DNA from: Cytophagales bacterium
Lineage (GTDB): Bacteria > Bacteroidota > Bacteroidia > Cytophagales > Cyclobacteriaceae
Direction: 5' to 3'
Assembly: GCA_003537495.1 (NCBI GenBank)
Contig: DPSB01000085.1
Span: 1-7,945 of the forward strand
Length of the DNA: 7,945 bases
Positions within the stretch are counted from its first letter, which is position 1; each line of letters starts with the position of its first letter. The notes under the pieces were generated by a model that was not told the DNA's origin, did no database searches, and saw nothing but the letters and a program-made list of their open reading frames with translations. Positions 1-6,340 of the stretch are shown here, in pieces. The translations under genes were made by a program, and so were the position numbers.

Positions 1-321
1 CTGGATTACCTTAATAATGCTGGATATATTGATTTTGTTAATCAAGAGAACAATTCCTCTTTATCAACTCTTGTAAACAAGAATTCTATAACTAAAATAT
101 ACAGGGAATTGAGTAATGTTATTCATGGAAAATCTGACAACTTCGAGTCTAGCAACCCCGATAGGTTTAAACATAAAAGGGAAGATCTTATTCAGGTTTT
201 AAATTATATACTCACAATTGAGAATGTCCTTTTAACCTTATGGAGGAAGAGATTTCCAACCCACTTTGAAACAATGGAAATTGAATTAAAAGCCATCACA
301 AAATACACGTATGAGTACTGA
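1..321 (+). CDS. HEPN-like protein, C-terminal fragment (5' end outside window)
   Basis: The reading frame is open from base 1, so the visible 106 codons are the C-terminal part of a longer protein. A TTG at 109 could serve as a start, but the frame upstream of it is open and protein-like, so I treat the gene as running in from the left. Residues 35-42 of the fragment read RELSNVIH, an R-x6-H pattern inside a helix-rich stretch. That spacing fits the Rx4-6H motif of HEPN domains, many of which are RNases in toxin and defence systems. The remainder is helical and charged, ending in Lys/Thr/Tyr. The stop overlaps the next gene's start by 11 bases, so the two are almost certainly co-translated. 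A functional HEPN assignment is inference from one short motif and from context; a non-catalytic helical partner protein is the main alternative. Confidence 0.6.
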   Translation: MDYLNNAGYIDFVNQENNSSLSTLVNKNSITKIYRELSNVIHGKSDNFESSNPDRFKHKREDLIQVLNYILTIENVLLTLWRKRFPTHFETMEIELKAITKYTYEY

Positions 322-2050
322 GAACAATAGGGATCTAGACTTGCTACAGGCAGCAAGATGCGAAGATCTTAAGTATGATGAAATAAAGGACTTAACTGTT
401 CTAAGTAATTATGAAAGAGAAATCGTTGATAAGTTAAAAATGCCAGGCGCCCACTTGTTGCAAGGGGCTAGAGGGGTTGGAAAATCTCAATTGTTACGTC
501 AAGCTGAAATTGAATTGGACCAGAATTTTGCTAATGGCAAAAAGCTTTCTGTTTATATAAATTTTAAAACGAGTCCTTTGTTAGAAGGTGTAAGCATTAA
601 TGATAAGAGCGCATTTCAGGTATGGGTTGGAGCTAAGATTTTACAAAGTGTTCATCAAAAGTTAGAGTTCCTAAATTTAATTAATTCTCAGGATACTGAA
701 GATCCATATCAAAAGATTTTTAACATTGGAGGAAAGAATATTACACAAGAATATTTATCTGAAAAAATCCATCAAATTCAGAATTATGCACTTTCGAGTG
801 ATAAAGCTTCTGAGTCAAACAGAATCGGAATTGATTTTATTGATAAAGTAAATGATATCAATTTCATCAGAGAAACAATTGTTACACTGGTTGATAAACT
901 AAGGATAGATAGGATAATATTTTTGTTTGATGAGGTGGCACATACGTTTATTCCGGCTCAGCAAGAAATATTCTTTGAGATATTCAAACTCCTTCATGGC
1001 AATGCAATAGCTGTTAAAGCAGCCGTCTACCCAACCGTTACATCTTATGGAAAGAACTTTGAAATTGGACATGATGCGATTTTAATTTCGTTGGATCGAT
1101 TTGAGACTGGCGCAGGCCTAACACAGATGCGTGAATTATTTAGAAGTTTATTTAATAAGAGAACTGAAGAAAACAGCGCGACAAGAAAAAAAATATACTC
1201 CAAGGGAGAACTATTAGACCAATGTATCTACATGTCTTCCGGAAACCCAAGAGCATTTTTACATATTTTACTAAGAGCAATCGATAAAGGATACAATGTT
1301 TATGGTGTCAATTCAGCCATTCAAGAATATGTTGACGATGAATTAATACCTTACCATAACCAAGTTGCAAAGAGGCTTCCAAGGTTTGCCAATCACGTAT
1401 CTAACGGATTAGACTTAACTCGAAATTATTTAATCAAGGAAATTAGAAGTAAAAACGAAAAGGAAAAAAAATCAGGTTATCAGTCGGCATTTTTTACTAT
1501 CGATCGTGATATTTCTCCAAATTTTAAAATTTCGCTAGACTTACTTTGTTATTCCGGTATTCTCACAAAGAAAGGGACAGTTAAAATCGCGAATAAAAGA
1601 ACTGGACAGAGATATATGGTTCATCTCGCTCTGATGATTACGGAGAAGTCTTTTACAACAAATAATATCTTGGATGCAGTTAATGCATTAAGCTTAACTG
1701 ACTACCGCGAGTTTAGTAGTTCAGATTCAAACATTGTAGAGTATTCTCAGAAAATTAAAGAAGGAGGAGATCTATGTGGTAAGTGTGGCGATGAAGTTGC
1801 CCTGGATGCTAAATTTTGCTCTCACTGCGGAGCTCCAATTGAAAGAACTTCTTTAATCAGTAAACTCTTAGATGATTCTATCACCCAAATTTCAATAAGT
1901 CATGGAATTGCCCAACGTGTAAAAGAATATTATCCAAAGGTTGGTGACTTATTACAAGCCACAAAAGCAGAATTGATGGAGATCGATTATATAGGCCCTA
2001 TTCGATCAAGAATAATTAAAAATGCAGTTGAAGAATACATTTCTGGATAG
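311..2050 (+). CDS. AAA/ORC-CDC6-like ATPase with C-terminal zinc ribbon and HhH domain
   Basis: This 579-aa protein has a Walker A motif GARGVGKS at residues 52-59 and a Walker B at 201-208 (RIIFLFDE, with D207 and E208). A GNPR at 311-314 sits where ORC/CDC6-type and STAND-type ATPases carry their sensor-2 arginine. The block after Walker B (about 211-265, with AAVYP and a conserved HDA) has the look of the ORC-CDC6-like ATPases found in bacterial accessory regions. Residues 380-470 look like a winged-helix or linker region. A zinc ribbon follows, with C489/C492 and C503/C506 as two CxxC pairs. Residues 528-578 form helix-hairpin-helix repeats with the hairpin IDYIGP. The protein is probably an ATP-driven switch that senses or remodels DNA and controls the upstream HEPN-like partner. 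The start at 311 is chosen because it overlaps the previous stop (ATGAGTACTGA), a usual coupling arrangement; no Shine-Dalgarno site is visible. The coding sequence is clearly AT-rich. The ATPase call is firm; the partner and role are inference. Confidence 0.9.
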   Translation: MSTENNRDLDLLQAARCEDLKYDEIKDLTVLSNYEREIVDKLKMPGAHLLQGARGVGKSQLLRQAEIELDQNFANGKKLSVYINFKTSPLLEGVSINDKSAFQVWVGAKILQSVHQKLEFLNLINSQDTEDPYQKIFNIGGKNITQEYLSEKIHQIQNYALSSDKASESNRIGIDFIDKVNDINFIRETIVTLVDKLRIDRIIFLFDEVAHTFIPAQQEIFFEIFKLLHGNAIAVKAAVYPTVTSYGKNFEIGHDAILISLDRFETGAGLTQMRELFRSLFNKRTEENSATRKKIYSKGELLDQCIYMSSGNPRAFLHILLRAIDKGYNVYGVNSAIQEYVDDELIPYHNQVAKRLPRFANHVSNGLDLTRNYLIKEIRSKNEKEKKSGYQSAFFTIDRDISPNFKISLDLLCYSGILTKKGTVKIANKRTGQRYMVHLALMITEKSFTTNNILDAVNALSLTDYREFSSSDSNIVEYSQKIKEGGDLCGKCGDEVALDAKFCSHCGAPIERTSLISKLLDDSITQISISHGIAQRVKEYYPKVGDLLQATKAELMEIDYIGPIRSRIIKNAVEEYISG

Positions 2051-2067
2051 TCACCTTGGCCGGTCTT

Positions 2068-2177
2068 CACTTCGCAGCGGAGTCTTTGTAAATCCAATTA
2101 CATTTAAAGTTAGAATTTTAGATGCAGTTTCTGATCCTGAATCACGTAGTCCGAAGCGAGACTCTCGTGGAACTGAG
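2068..2177 (+). repeat. Intergenic ~110-bp repeat, copy 1
   Basis: The element begins 17 bases after the ATPase stop. It opens with CACTTCGCAGCGGAGTC and closes with CCGAAGCGAGACTCTCGTGG followed by AACTGAG. It aligns over its full length with copies at 2871-2972 and 3616-3722. The ends are imperfect inverted repeats: TCGC-N2-CGGA at the left pairs with TCCG-N2-GCGA at the right. The outer CACTTC pairs with GAACTG apart from one base. It could act as a 3'-end hairpin or be a small non-autonomous element. Confidence 0.85.
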
Positions 2178-2243
2178 TTTTCAAAGACCAACAATATCAC
2201 ATAGATAAACGTTGTAAAGCATTTTCGGAAAGAGCAAAGACGG

Positions 2244-2831
2244 ATGGACAAACAACTGAGACTAAGACTTCAAATACTGGCTGGACTAATCGTTCTTTTA
2301 TTATTATCAAATCTCTATTTCTTTCTGGTAAAAATTGGAGGATTCATTTTCATTATACAAGGTCTAATTCAATTGACAATTTTTGTATGTGTTACAATTT
2401 GGACAAGCAAAATTATTTGGAAAATGATAAGAGATGCTGACTGGAGAAAGATTTCAAATTTTTTGACAGTATTAGCTATTCCAACCGCATTTATTCTATC
2501 GAGCATTGACACGTTAGCAGCAGATGAGAATACATTTCAAAGTGAAATTAAAATACGAGCTTGTTATGAAGGGACAATGAGTACCTCAAGACTTTACTTT
2601 CGAGAAAATGGAGAGTTTGAGGACTTTAATGTTGGTTTCTTTGCCCATGTGAACTATGTAAGTGGGACATGGAAAATACACGCGGACACAATTCATTTGA
2701 CAATTAAATCCGGACAACATAATCTTTTAAAAGATAAAATGATTATAAAGGATAATTACCTTTATTCAGTTGAACAAGACACAATCAAACCCACATTTTA
2801 TTATCTGGGACAATGCAAAGGGCTGAATTGA
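2244..2831 (+). CDS. Membrane protein with C-terminal beta-rich domain, unknown function
   Basis: I do not recognise this 195-aa protein. Hydrophobic segments at about residues 9-28, 32-54 and 72-90 suggest three membrane helices. The loop between the second and third is basic and probably cytoplasmic. Residues 98-195 are polar and beta-rich, with a pattern (LYFRENGEFEDF, then SGTWKI and IHLT) reminiscent of small lipocalin-like domains in which a strand is followed by 'G-x-W' and 'I-x-L'. That domain would face the periplasm. The gene stands alone between two copies of the intergenic repeat. About 65 bases separate the first repeat from its ATG, with no clear promoter or ribosome binding site. 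Low GC, similar to the ATPase gene, suggests a shared acquired origin. The ATG at 2244 is the only start that keeps the first helix intact. Confidence 0.72.
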   Translation: MDKQLRLRLQILAGLIVLLLLSNLYFFLVKIGGFIFIIQGLIQLTIFVCVTIWTSKIIWKMIRDADWRKISNFLTVLAIPTAFILSSIDTLAADENTFQSEIKIRACYEGTMSTSRLYFRENGEFEDFNVGFFAHVNYVSGTWKIHADTIHLTIKSGQHNLLKDKMIIKDNYLYSVEQDTIKPTFYYLGQCKGLN

Positions 2832-2870
2832 AACACCCAATAACAGCAGCTATTTACCCATCATCCCCCC

Positions 2871-2972
2871 GCAGCGGAGTCTTCGCAAATCTAATTGCGT
2901 TTAGAGATAAATTTAGGTTAGGTTTCTGATCCTGAATCGTGAAGTCCGAAGCGAGACTCGCGTGGAACTGAG
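2871..2972 (+). repeat. Intergenic ~105-bp repeat, copy 2
   Basis: This copy has the same order of blocks as copy 1: GCAGCGGAGTCTT, CGCAAATC, AATTGCG, TTTCTGATCCTGAATC, AGTCCGAAGCGAGACTC and CGTGGAACTGAG. The left tip CACTTC is missing and a run of C occupies its place, so the terminal inverted repeat is not intact. It starts 39 bases after the stop of the membrane-protein gene and lies in the same orientation as the other two copies. Confidence 0.85.
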
Positions 2973-2973
2973 G

Positions 2974-3003
2974 ATTGGGAATCAAGCAAATAGTTTATCT
3001 TCG
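2974..3003 (+). promoter_or_regulatory. Weak candidate Bacteroidota-type promoter
   Basis: ATTG at 2974-2977 and TATCTTCG at 2996-3003 are 18 bases apart. The Bacteroidota primary-sigma consensus is TTTG-N19-21-TAnnTTTG, so each box departs by one base and the spacer is one short. It lies directly after repeat copy 2 and about 57 bases upstream of the lipoprotein ATG. Such matches occur often by chance in AT-rich DNA. Confidence 0.25.
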
Positions 3004-3017
3004 CAAGCACGTTTTTG

Positions 3018-3035
3018 GTCACGTGTAGCCGTGAC
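3018..3035 (+). promoter_or_regulatory. Perfect 6-bp hairpin in the leader of the lipoprotein gene
   Basis: GTCACG at 3018-3023 and CGTGAC at 3030-3035 form a perfect stem around the six-base loop TGTAGC. It ends 24 bases before the ATG at 3060 and would lie in the 5' leader of the transcript, or act as an operator. It is not followed by a T-run, so it is not a normal terminator. Its function is unknown. Confidence 0.3.
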
Positions 3036-3059
3036 GACTTTGTAACGCTATACATTAAT

Positions 3060-3605
3060 ATGGTAAAGAGAGTTGTATTTCTCGCGTTGTTGATCACTAC
3101 AAGCTGTAAAACTTCTAGCTTGGCACCAGATAATGCTATTGAAAAGTTGGGGGCAAATCCATACTTTGAAATTGACGGGCAAACCGTTAATCAAAGTGAT
3201 TTGAGTAAGTATAATCCAACAGATATTGCTTCACTGACAACTTACTATGAGAAGGACGCAACTAAGCGTTTTGGTGACAAGGCCAAAGATGGTGCCGTGA
3301 TAATTGAGACCAGGAGCTTTGCAACTAATAAATTCGAGGCATTCTTTAAGACTTATTCAAAGGAATATGAGCAAATGATTAGAGATACAGATAGAAGTGA
3401 AATACAGTACATTTTAAATGACCGTATCTTAACAGAAAGTTTTGAAGGTGATCTGTCTTTGCTCAATAACAAACTCATGAAGGATTTAAAGGTAATTGGT
3501 CAGCCCTTATTACAAGACAAGTATAAGGTTCAGGACAAAAAGATCGGTGTGATAATTAATGCGGAAAGACCAAAAGGCCTATACAACTCCAAAGAGAAGT
3601 TCTAA
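3060..3605 (+). CDS. Small lipoprotein with TonB-plug-like motif, unknown function
   Basis: I start this 181-aa protein at ATG 3060, because MVKRVVFLALLITTSC then forms a lipoprotein signal peptide with Cys16 as the lipidation site. A TTG start at 3015 would add 15 residues that spoil the signal and would read through a perfect hairpin. Residues 50-86 (from KYNPTDIASLTTYY to AVIIETRSF) follow the pattern 'NP-x-DI-x-S-(8 to 9)-A-(x)-K-x-(F/Y)G-(x)-A-(x)-G-(A/V)-II-x-T'. That pattern is known from the plug domain of SusC/TonB-dependent receptors and from similar motifs in Bacteroidota proteins without a barrel. There is no barrel here. The rest (87-181) is helical, then a short strand-rich end. 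It stands alone between repeat copies 2 and 3. It might contact another envelope protein; that is inference. Confidence 0.75.
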   Translation: MVKRVVFLALLITTSCKTSSLAPDNAIEKLGANPYFEIDGQTVNQSDLSKYNPTDIASLTTYYEKDATKRFGDKAKDGAVIIETRSFATNKFEAFFKTYSKEYEQMIRDTDRSEIQYILNDRILTESFEGDLSLLNNKLMKDLKVIGQPLLQDKYKVQDKKIGVIINAERPKGLYNSKEKF

Positions 3606-3615
3606 GATTGCGCCC

Positions 3616-3722
3616 CACTTCGCAGCAGAGTTTTCGCAAATCCAATTGCATTTAGAGAAAAATCTAGATTAGGTTTCTTCTCCTGAATCGCGGAGTCCGA
3701 AGCGAGACTCCACGTGGAAGTG
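3616..3722 (+). repeat. Intergenic ~107-bp repeat, copy 3
   Basis: This copy begins 10 bases after the lipoprotein stop. It has the best preserved ends: CACTTC at 3616-3621 is the exact reverse complement of GAAGTG at 3717-3722. Near the right end GGAGTC and GACTCC (about 3693-3712) form a 6-bp stem with the loop CGAAGCGA. The internal blocks match copies 1 and 2. It lies 38 bases before the GMC oxidoreductase ATG, at the border between the AT-rich left half and the GC-richer DNA. Confidence 0.85.
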
Positions 3723-3760
3723 ATCTACTTGCTTTCAATAAAATTTCGTAGGTTTCTCCT

Positions 3761-5371
3761 ATGACTTTCGATTACATTATAGTAGGTGCGGGTTCGGCCG
3801 GTTGTGTGTTGGCCAATCGCCTTACCGAAAATCCGGCCATTACTGTCCTCCTGTTGGAAGCAGGCCCCAAGAACACCAAACTGGAAGTGGCCATTCCCGG
3901 TGGCTACATGAAACTGCATCGCAGCTCCGTAGATTGGAATTGTTACTGGACGGAACCCCAACCCTACTTACAAAACCGAAAAATTTATCATCCGCGCGGC
4001 AAGGTATTGGGCGGCTGCAGCTCCACCAATGCCATGGCTTATGTGCGGGGCCATGCTGCGGACTATAATCAGTGGGCAAGTCTGGGTAATACCGGTTGGC
4101 GTTATGAAGACGTACTTCCCTACTTTATTAAATCAGAACACAACGAACAATTTCAGAATAACTACCACGGACAAAACGGTCCGCTTAACGTTACACATGC
4201 CTTGCGCCACAAAACAGAACTGGCACAAACATTTATAGAAGCGTGTACGCAAACCGGCATTGTTCGCAACAATGATTTTAACGGAGTCAAACAGGAAGGC
4301 GCAGGCCTGATGCAGTTTACCATTAAAGATGCCAAACGTTGCAGCACAGCCGATGCGTTTTTGAAACCCGTTTTATCGCGCGATAATCTTACGGTTTATA
4401 CGGGCGTACACGTAAAGCAAATTCTGATTGAAAAAGATGAAGCCACCGGTGTGGAATATTTTGTACGCGACTCCAGTTGCGAAAAAGTATTTGCACGTAA
4501 AGAAGTAATTCTTTGTGGAGGGGCATTTGCATCGCCTCAGCTTTTAATGCTTTCGGGCATCGGCCCAAAAGATGTATTGGCCAAACATCACATCGAAGTA
4601 AAAAAAGAATTACCCGGTGTAGGGCAAAACCTGCAAGATCATTTGTTCTTCGCGGTAAGCAGTTTGTGTAAACAACCCATCAGCAATAATCATTGGATGC
4701 CGTGGCATAAACAAGCCGAAGCATTGCTGCGCTATGCGTTGTTCAAAACCGGGCCGCTTACATTAGGTCCGCTGGAAGCTTGTGCGTTTACCAAATCCGA
4801 CCCCACGCAAGCCAAACCTGATCTGCAATTTCAGTTTACGCCCACCAATGCTGGCAACGATTATACAACCGATGTGTTTGATCTCAACACTTTTCCACGG
4901 GCGGATGGCTACACCATTCTGCCCACACAGGTAAATCCAAAAAGTCGCGGTTATCTCACGCTCGCCTCCGCGGATCTATTTACGGCACCGATAATCGATC
5001 CGCGTTATTTGTCGGAAGAAGTTGATCGCGAAACAATGGTGAAGGGAGCAAAGATTGCGTTACAAATTCTGGAAGCAGATGCCTGGTCACCGTACCGGAT
5101 TAAAAACCATTGTCCGGCTCAACGCGATTCGGATGAAGCGTTGTTAGATCATATTCAACGCAGTGCCGAATGTGTATATCATCCGGTGGGCACGTGTAAG
5201 ATGGGTAGGGATGAACTGGCTGTGGTGAATGATCAACTACAGGTGTATGGAATAGGCAAGCTACGCGTAGTAGATGCTTCGGTAATGCCTACGTTAACGA
5301 GCGGCAATACGAACGCACCAACTATTATGATTGCGGAAAAGGCGAGTGATTTGATTAAGGAATCCCTCTAA
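3761..5371 (+). CDS. GMC-family FAD-dependent oxidoreductase (choline/alcohol dehydrogenase type)
   Basis: This complete 536-aa flavoenzyme oxidises a primary alcohol to an aldehyde, probably passing electrons to a quinone or other acceptor. The N-terminal FAD-binding motif GAGSAG is at residues 9-14, with the glutamate of the second FAD strand at E33 (LLLEAG). The first GMC signature is at 79-97 (RGKVLGGCSSTN then AMAYVRG). The second is at 254-269 (GAFASPQLLMLSGIGP). The C-terminal half holds catalytic H474 (HPVGTC), the FAD-contacting VVDASVMP at 503-510 and the SGNTNAP block at 514-520, whose N518 is the likely second catalytic residue. The length is close to bacterial BetA (about 550). 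No aldehyde dehydrogenase or choline transporter lies nearby, so choline as substrate is not supported; medium-chain or aromatic alcohols are equally possible. The start is fixed by the FAD motif beginning at residue 5. Codon use is GC-richer than in the genes to the left. A REP palindrome begins 5 bases after the stop. Confidence 0.95.
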   Translation: MTFDYIIVGAGSAGCVLANRLTENPAITVLLLEAGPKNTKLEVAIPGGYMKLHRSSVDWNCYWTEPQPYLQNRKIYHPRGKVLGGCSSTNAMAYVRGHAADYNQWASLGNTGWRYEDVLPYFIKSEHNEQFQNNYHGQNGPLNVTHALRHKTELAQTFIEACTQTGIVRNNDFNGVKQEGAGLMQFTIKDAKRCSTADAFLKPVLSRDNLTVYTGVHVKQILIEKDEATGVEYFVRDSSCEKVFARKEVILCGGAFASPQLLMLSGIGPKDVLAKHHIEVKKELPGVGQNLQDHLFFAVSSLCKQPISNNHWMPWHKQAEALLRYALFKTGPLTLGPLEACAFTKSDPTQAKPDLQFQFTPTNAGNDYTTDVFDLNTFPRADGYTILPTQVNPKSRGYLTLASADLFTAPIIDPRYLSEEVDRETMVKGAKIALQILEADAWSPYRIKNHCPAQRDSDEALLDHIQRSAECVYHPVGTCKMGRDELAVVNDQLQVYGIGKLRVVDASVMPTLTSGNTNAPTIMIAEKASDLIKESL

Positions 5372-5375
5372 AACC

Positions 5376-5400
5376 TGGCGCAAGCGTCACGCTTGTGCCA
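5376..5400 (+). repeat. REP palindrome 1
   Basis: Twelve-base arms (TGGCGCAAGCGT and ACGCTTGTGCCA) flank a central C. One G:T wobble is the only imperfection. It starts 5 bases after the GMC oxidoreductase stop and may protect or end that transcript. It is in forward orientation (centre GTCAC). Confidence 0.9.
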
Positions 5401-5417
5401 TGTATTAGAACATGGCA
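5396..5417. repeat. Perfect 8-bp inverted repeat overlapping REP 1
   Basis: TGCCATGT (5396-5403) and ACATGGCA (5410-5417) are perfect reverse complements around ATTAGA. The left arm uses the last five bases of REP 1, so this hairpin and the REP hairpin compete for the same bases. Confidence 0.5.
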
Positions 5418-5493
5418 ATCTGATTACGAAATTTGTATTAATACTAAAATCTGATTTTATAAAAGATAATGGAGCAAGTTGAGGCAAGGCTAA

Positions 5494-5516
5494 GGCTCAA
5501 GCGTGACGCTTGTGCC
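5494..5516 (-). repeat. REP palindrome 2
   Basis: GGCTCAAGCGT and ACGCTTGTGCC flank a central G, so it is inverted relative to REP 1. The left arm has one change (T where the others have A). It lies just upstream of the truncated transposase copy. Confidence 0.85.
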
Positions 5517-5566
5517 CCGTTATAAAAAACCTCTTAATCATTTTACTAAATACAACGCTGATTAGA

Positions 5567-5638
5567 ATGAGGCGTAAATACAAGTTCGGAGATAATGACC
5601 AGCAATACTTCATCAGCTTTTCTGTTGTGGCTGAATTG
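5567..5638 (+). pseudogene. Truncated 5' end of a RAYT transposase gene
   Basis: An ATG at 5567 opens MRRKYKFGDNDQQYFISFSVV, nearly identical to residues 1-21 of the intact transposase at 5718. The match extends through the non-coding leader back to the preceding REP (about 5508 onward against 5661 onward). At GTGG-CTGAATTGA the copy has lost one base relative to GTGGGCTGGATTGA of the intact gene. The frame then runs into REP 3 and stops at 5687-5689, so only about 40 codons are open. It is a remnant with no HUH motif and no function as a transposase. Confidence 0.85.
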
Positions 5639-5645
5639 AAACACC

Positions 5646-5669
5646 TGGCGCAAGCGTCACGCTTGTGCC
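5646..5669 (+). repeat. REP palindrome 3
   Basis: TGGCGCAAGCGT and ACGCTTGTGCC flank a central C. It is in forward orientation and identical to REP 1 over 24 bases. It lies between the truncated transposase copy and the intact gene, 48 bases before the latter's ATG. Confidence 0.9.
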
Positions 5670-5717
5670 CCATTATAAAAAGCCTTTAATCATTTACTAA
5701 ATACAAACCAGATCAGA

Positions 5718-6266
5718 ATGAGTCGTAAATACAAATTCGGAGATAATGACAAGCTATACTTCATCAGCTTTTCTGTTGTGGGCTGGATTGATCTGTTCAT
5801 TCGAAAAGAATATAAGGATATTATACTGGACAGTTGGCAGTATTGCCAGAAAAACAAAGATTTTGAGATTTATTGCTGGTGCATTATGACAAGCCACATT
5901 CACATGATTATTGGCAGCAAAGAAAGACCTTTGGATAAAATTGTAGGGGAAATGAAAAGTTTTACATCCCGAAGTTTAAGAAGGGCAATCAGCGAACATC
6001 CCACAGAAAGCAGGCGCGAATGGATGGTTCATCTGATGGAAAAAGCGGGAATGCAGAATAGCAATAACAACGACTGGCAACTCTGGCAACAACATAATCA
6101 TCCCATTGAAATACTAAACACCGATATGTTTTATCAAAAAATGGAATACATCCATCGTAATCCGGTTGAAGCTGGATTTGTAGAAAACGAAGAGGATTAT
6201 CTTTACAGTAGTGCAAGAGACTTTTTTGGCAAGAAAGGTCTTATTGAATTAAGTTATGTGGTATAG
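5718..6266 (+). CDS. REP-associated tyrosine transposase (RAYT, Y1/IS200-like)
   Basis: This 182-aa HUH-superfamily single-strand DNA transposase nicks and joins DNA at REP hairpins. The metal-binding HUH pair is H60/H62 in MTSHIHMII. The block WQLWQQHNHPIEI (119-131 with flanks) and MEYIHRNPVEAGFV (142-155) are typical of Bacteroidota RAYTs; the likely catalytic tyrosine is Y143, with Y139 as the alternative. The C-terminal YSSARDFFGKKGLIEL (163-178) is the usual family ending. The protein is full length and shows no frameshift, so it is probably active. The start is supported by the same ATG and leader being conserved in the truncated copy at 5567. REP 3 lies 48 bases upstream and REP 4 begins 3 bases after the stop in inverse orientation, which marks these REPs as its cognate substrate. 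Confidence 0.93.
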   Translation: MSRKYKFGDNDKLYFISFSVVGWIDLFIRKEYKDIILDSWQYCQKNKDFEIYCWCIMTSHIHMIIGSKERPLDKIVGEMKSFTSRSLRRAISEHPTESRREWMVHLMEKAGMQNSNNNDWQLWQQHNHPIEILNTDMFYQKMEYIHRNPVEAGFVENEEDYLYSSARDFFGKKGLIELSYVV

Positions 6267-6269
6267 GTA

Positions 6270-6291
6270 GGCACAAGCGTGACGCTTGCGC
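6270..6291 (-). repeat. REP palindrome 4
   Basis: GGCACAAGCGT and ACGCTTGCGC flank a central G. It is the exact reverse complement of REP 3 over the shared length. GTAG sits at its left edge (6267-6270), which recalls the GTAG tetranucleotide that guides the E. coli RAYT, but the other copies do not keep it. Confidence 0.9.
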
Positions 6292-6340
6292 ATGAGAAGG
6301 GAGGGTGGAAATTCAAAAAGGCTTAGGCAGCTGAGAAAGA

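Noticed and set aside
2022..2251. Small overlapping genes on both strands behind the ATPase gene
   Set aside because: Both frames are just translations of repeat copy 1 (giving peptides such as SDPESRSPKRDSRG) and are not kept open in copies 2 and 3.
3015..3059. Upstream TTG start of the lipoprotein
   Set aside because: It would place 15 polar residues before the signal peptide and translate through a perfect hairpin; ATG 3060 gives a proper lipoprotein signal.
2068..3722. Integron attC sites
   Set aside because: The repeats sit 3' of single genes and fold imperfectly like attC, but the required outer RYYYAAC/GTTRRRY boxes are absent. One GTTAGGT inside copy 2 is not kept in the other copies, and no integrase is in the window.
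3725..4347. Several open frames overlapping the GMC oxidoreductase gene on both strands
   Set aside because: They are shadows of a gene whose every family motif is intact; none has a recognisable domain.
3761..5371. Naming the oxidoreductase betA
   Set aside because: The motifs fit the wider GMC family equally well, and no betaine-pathway neighbours (aldehyde dehydrogenase, choline transporter, regulator) are present.
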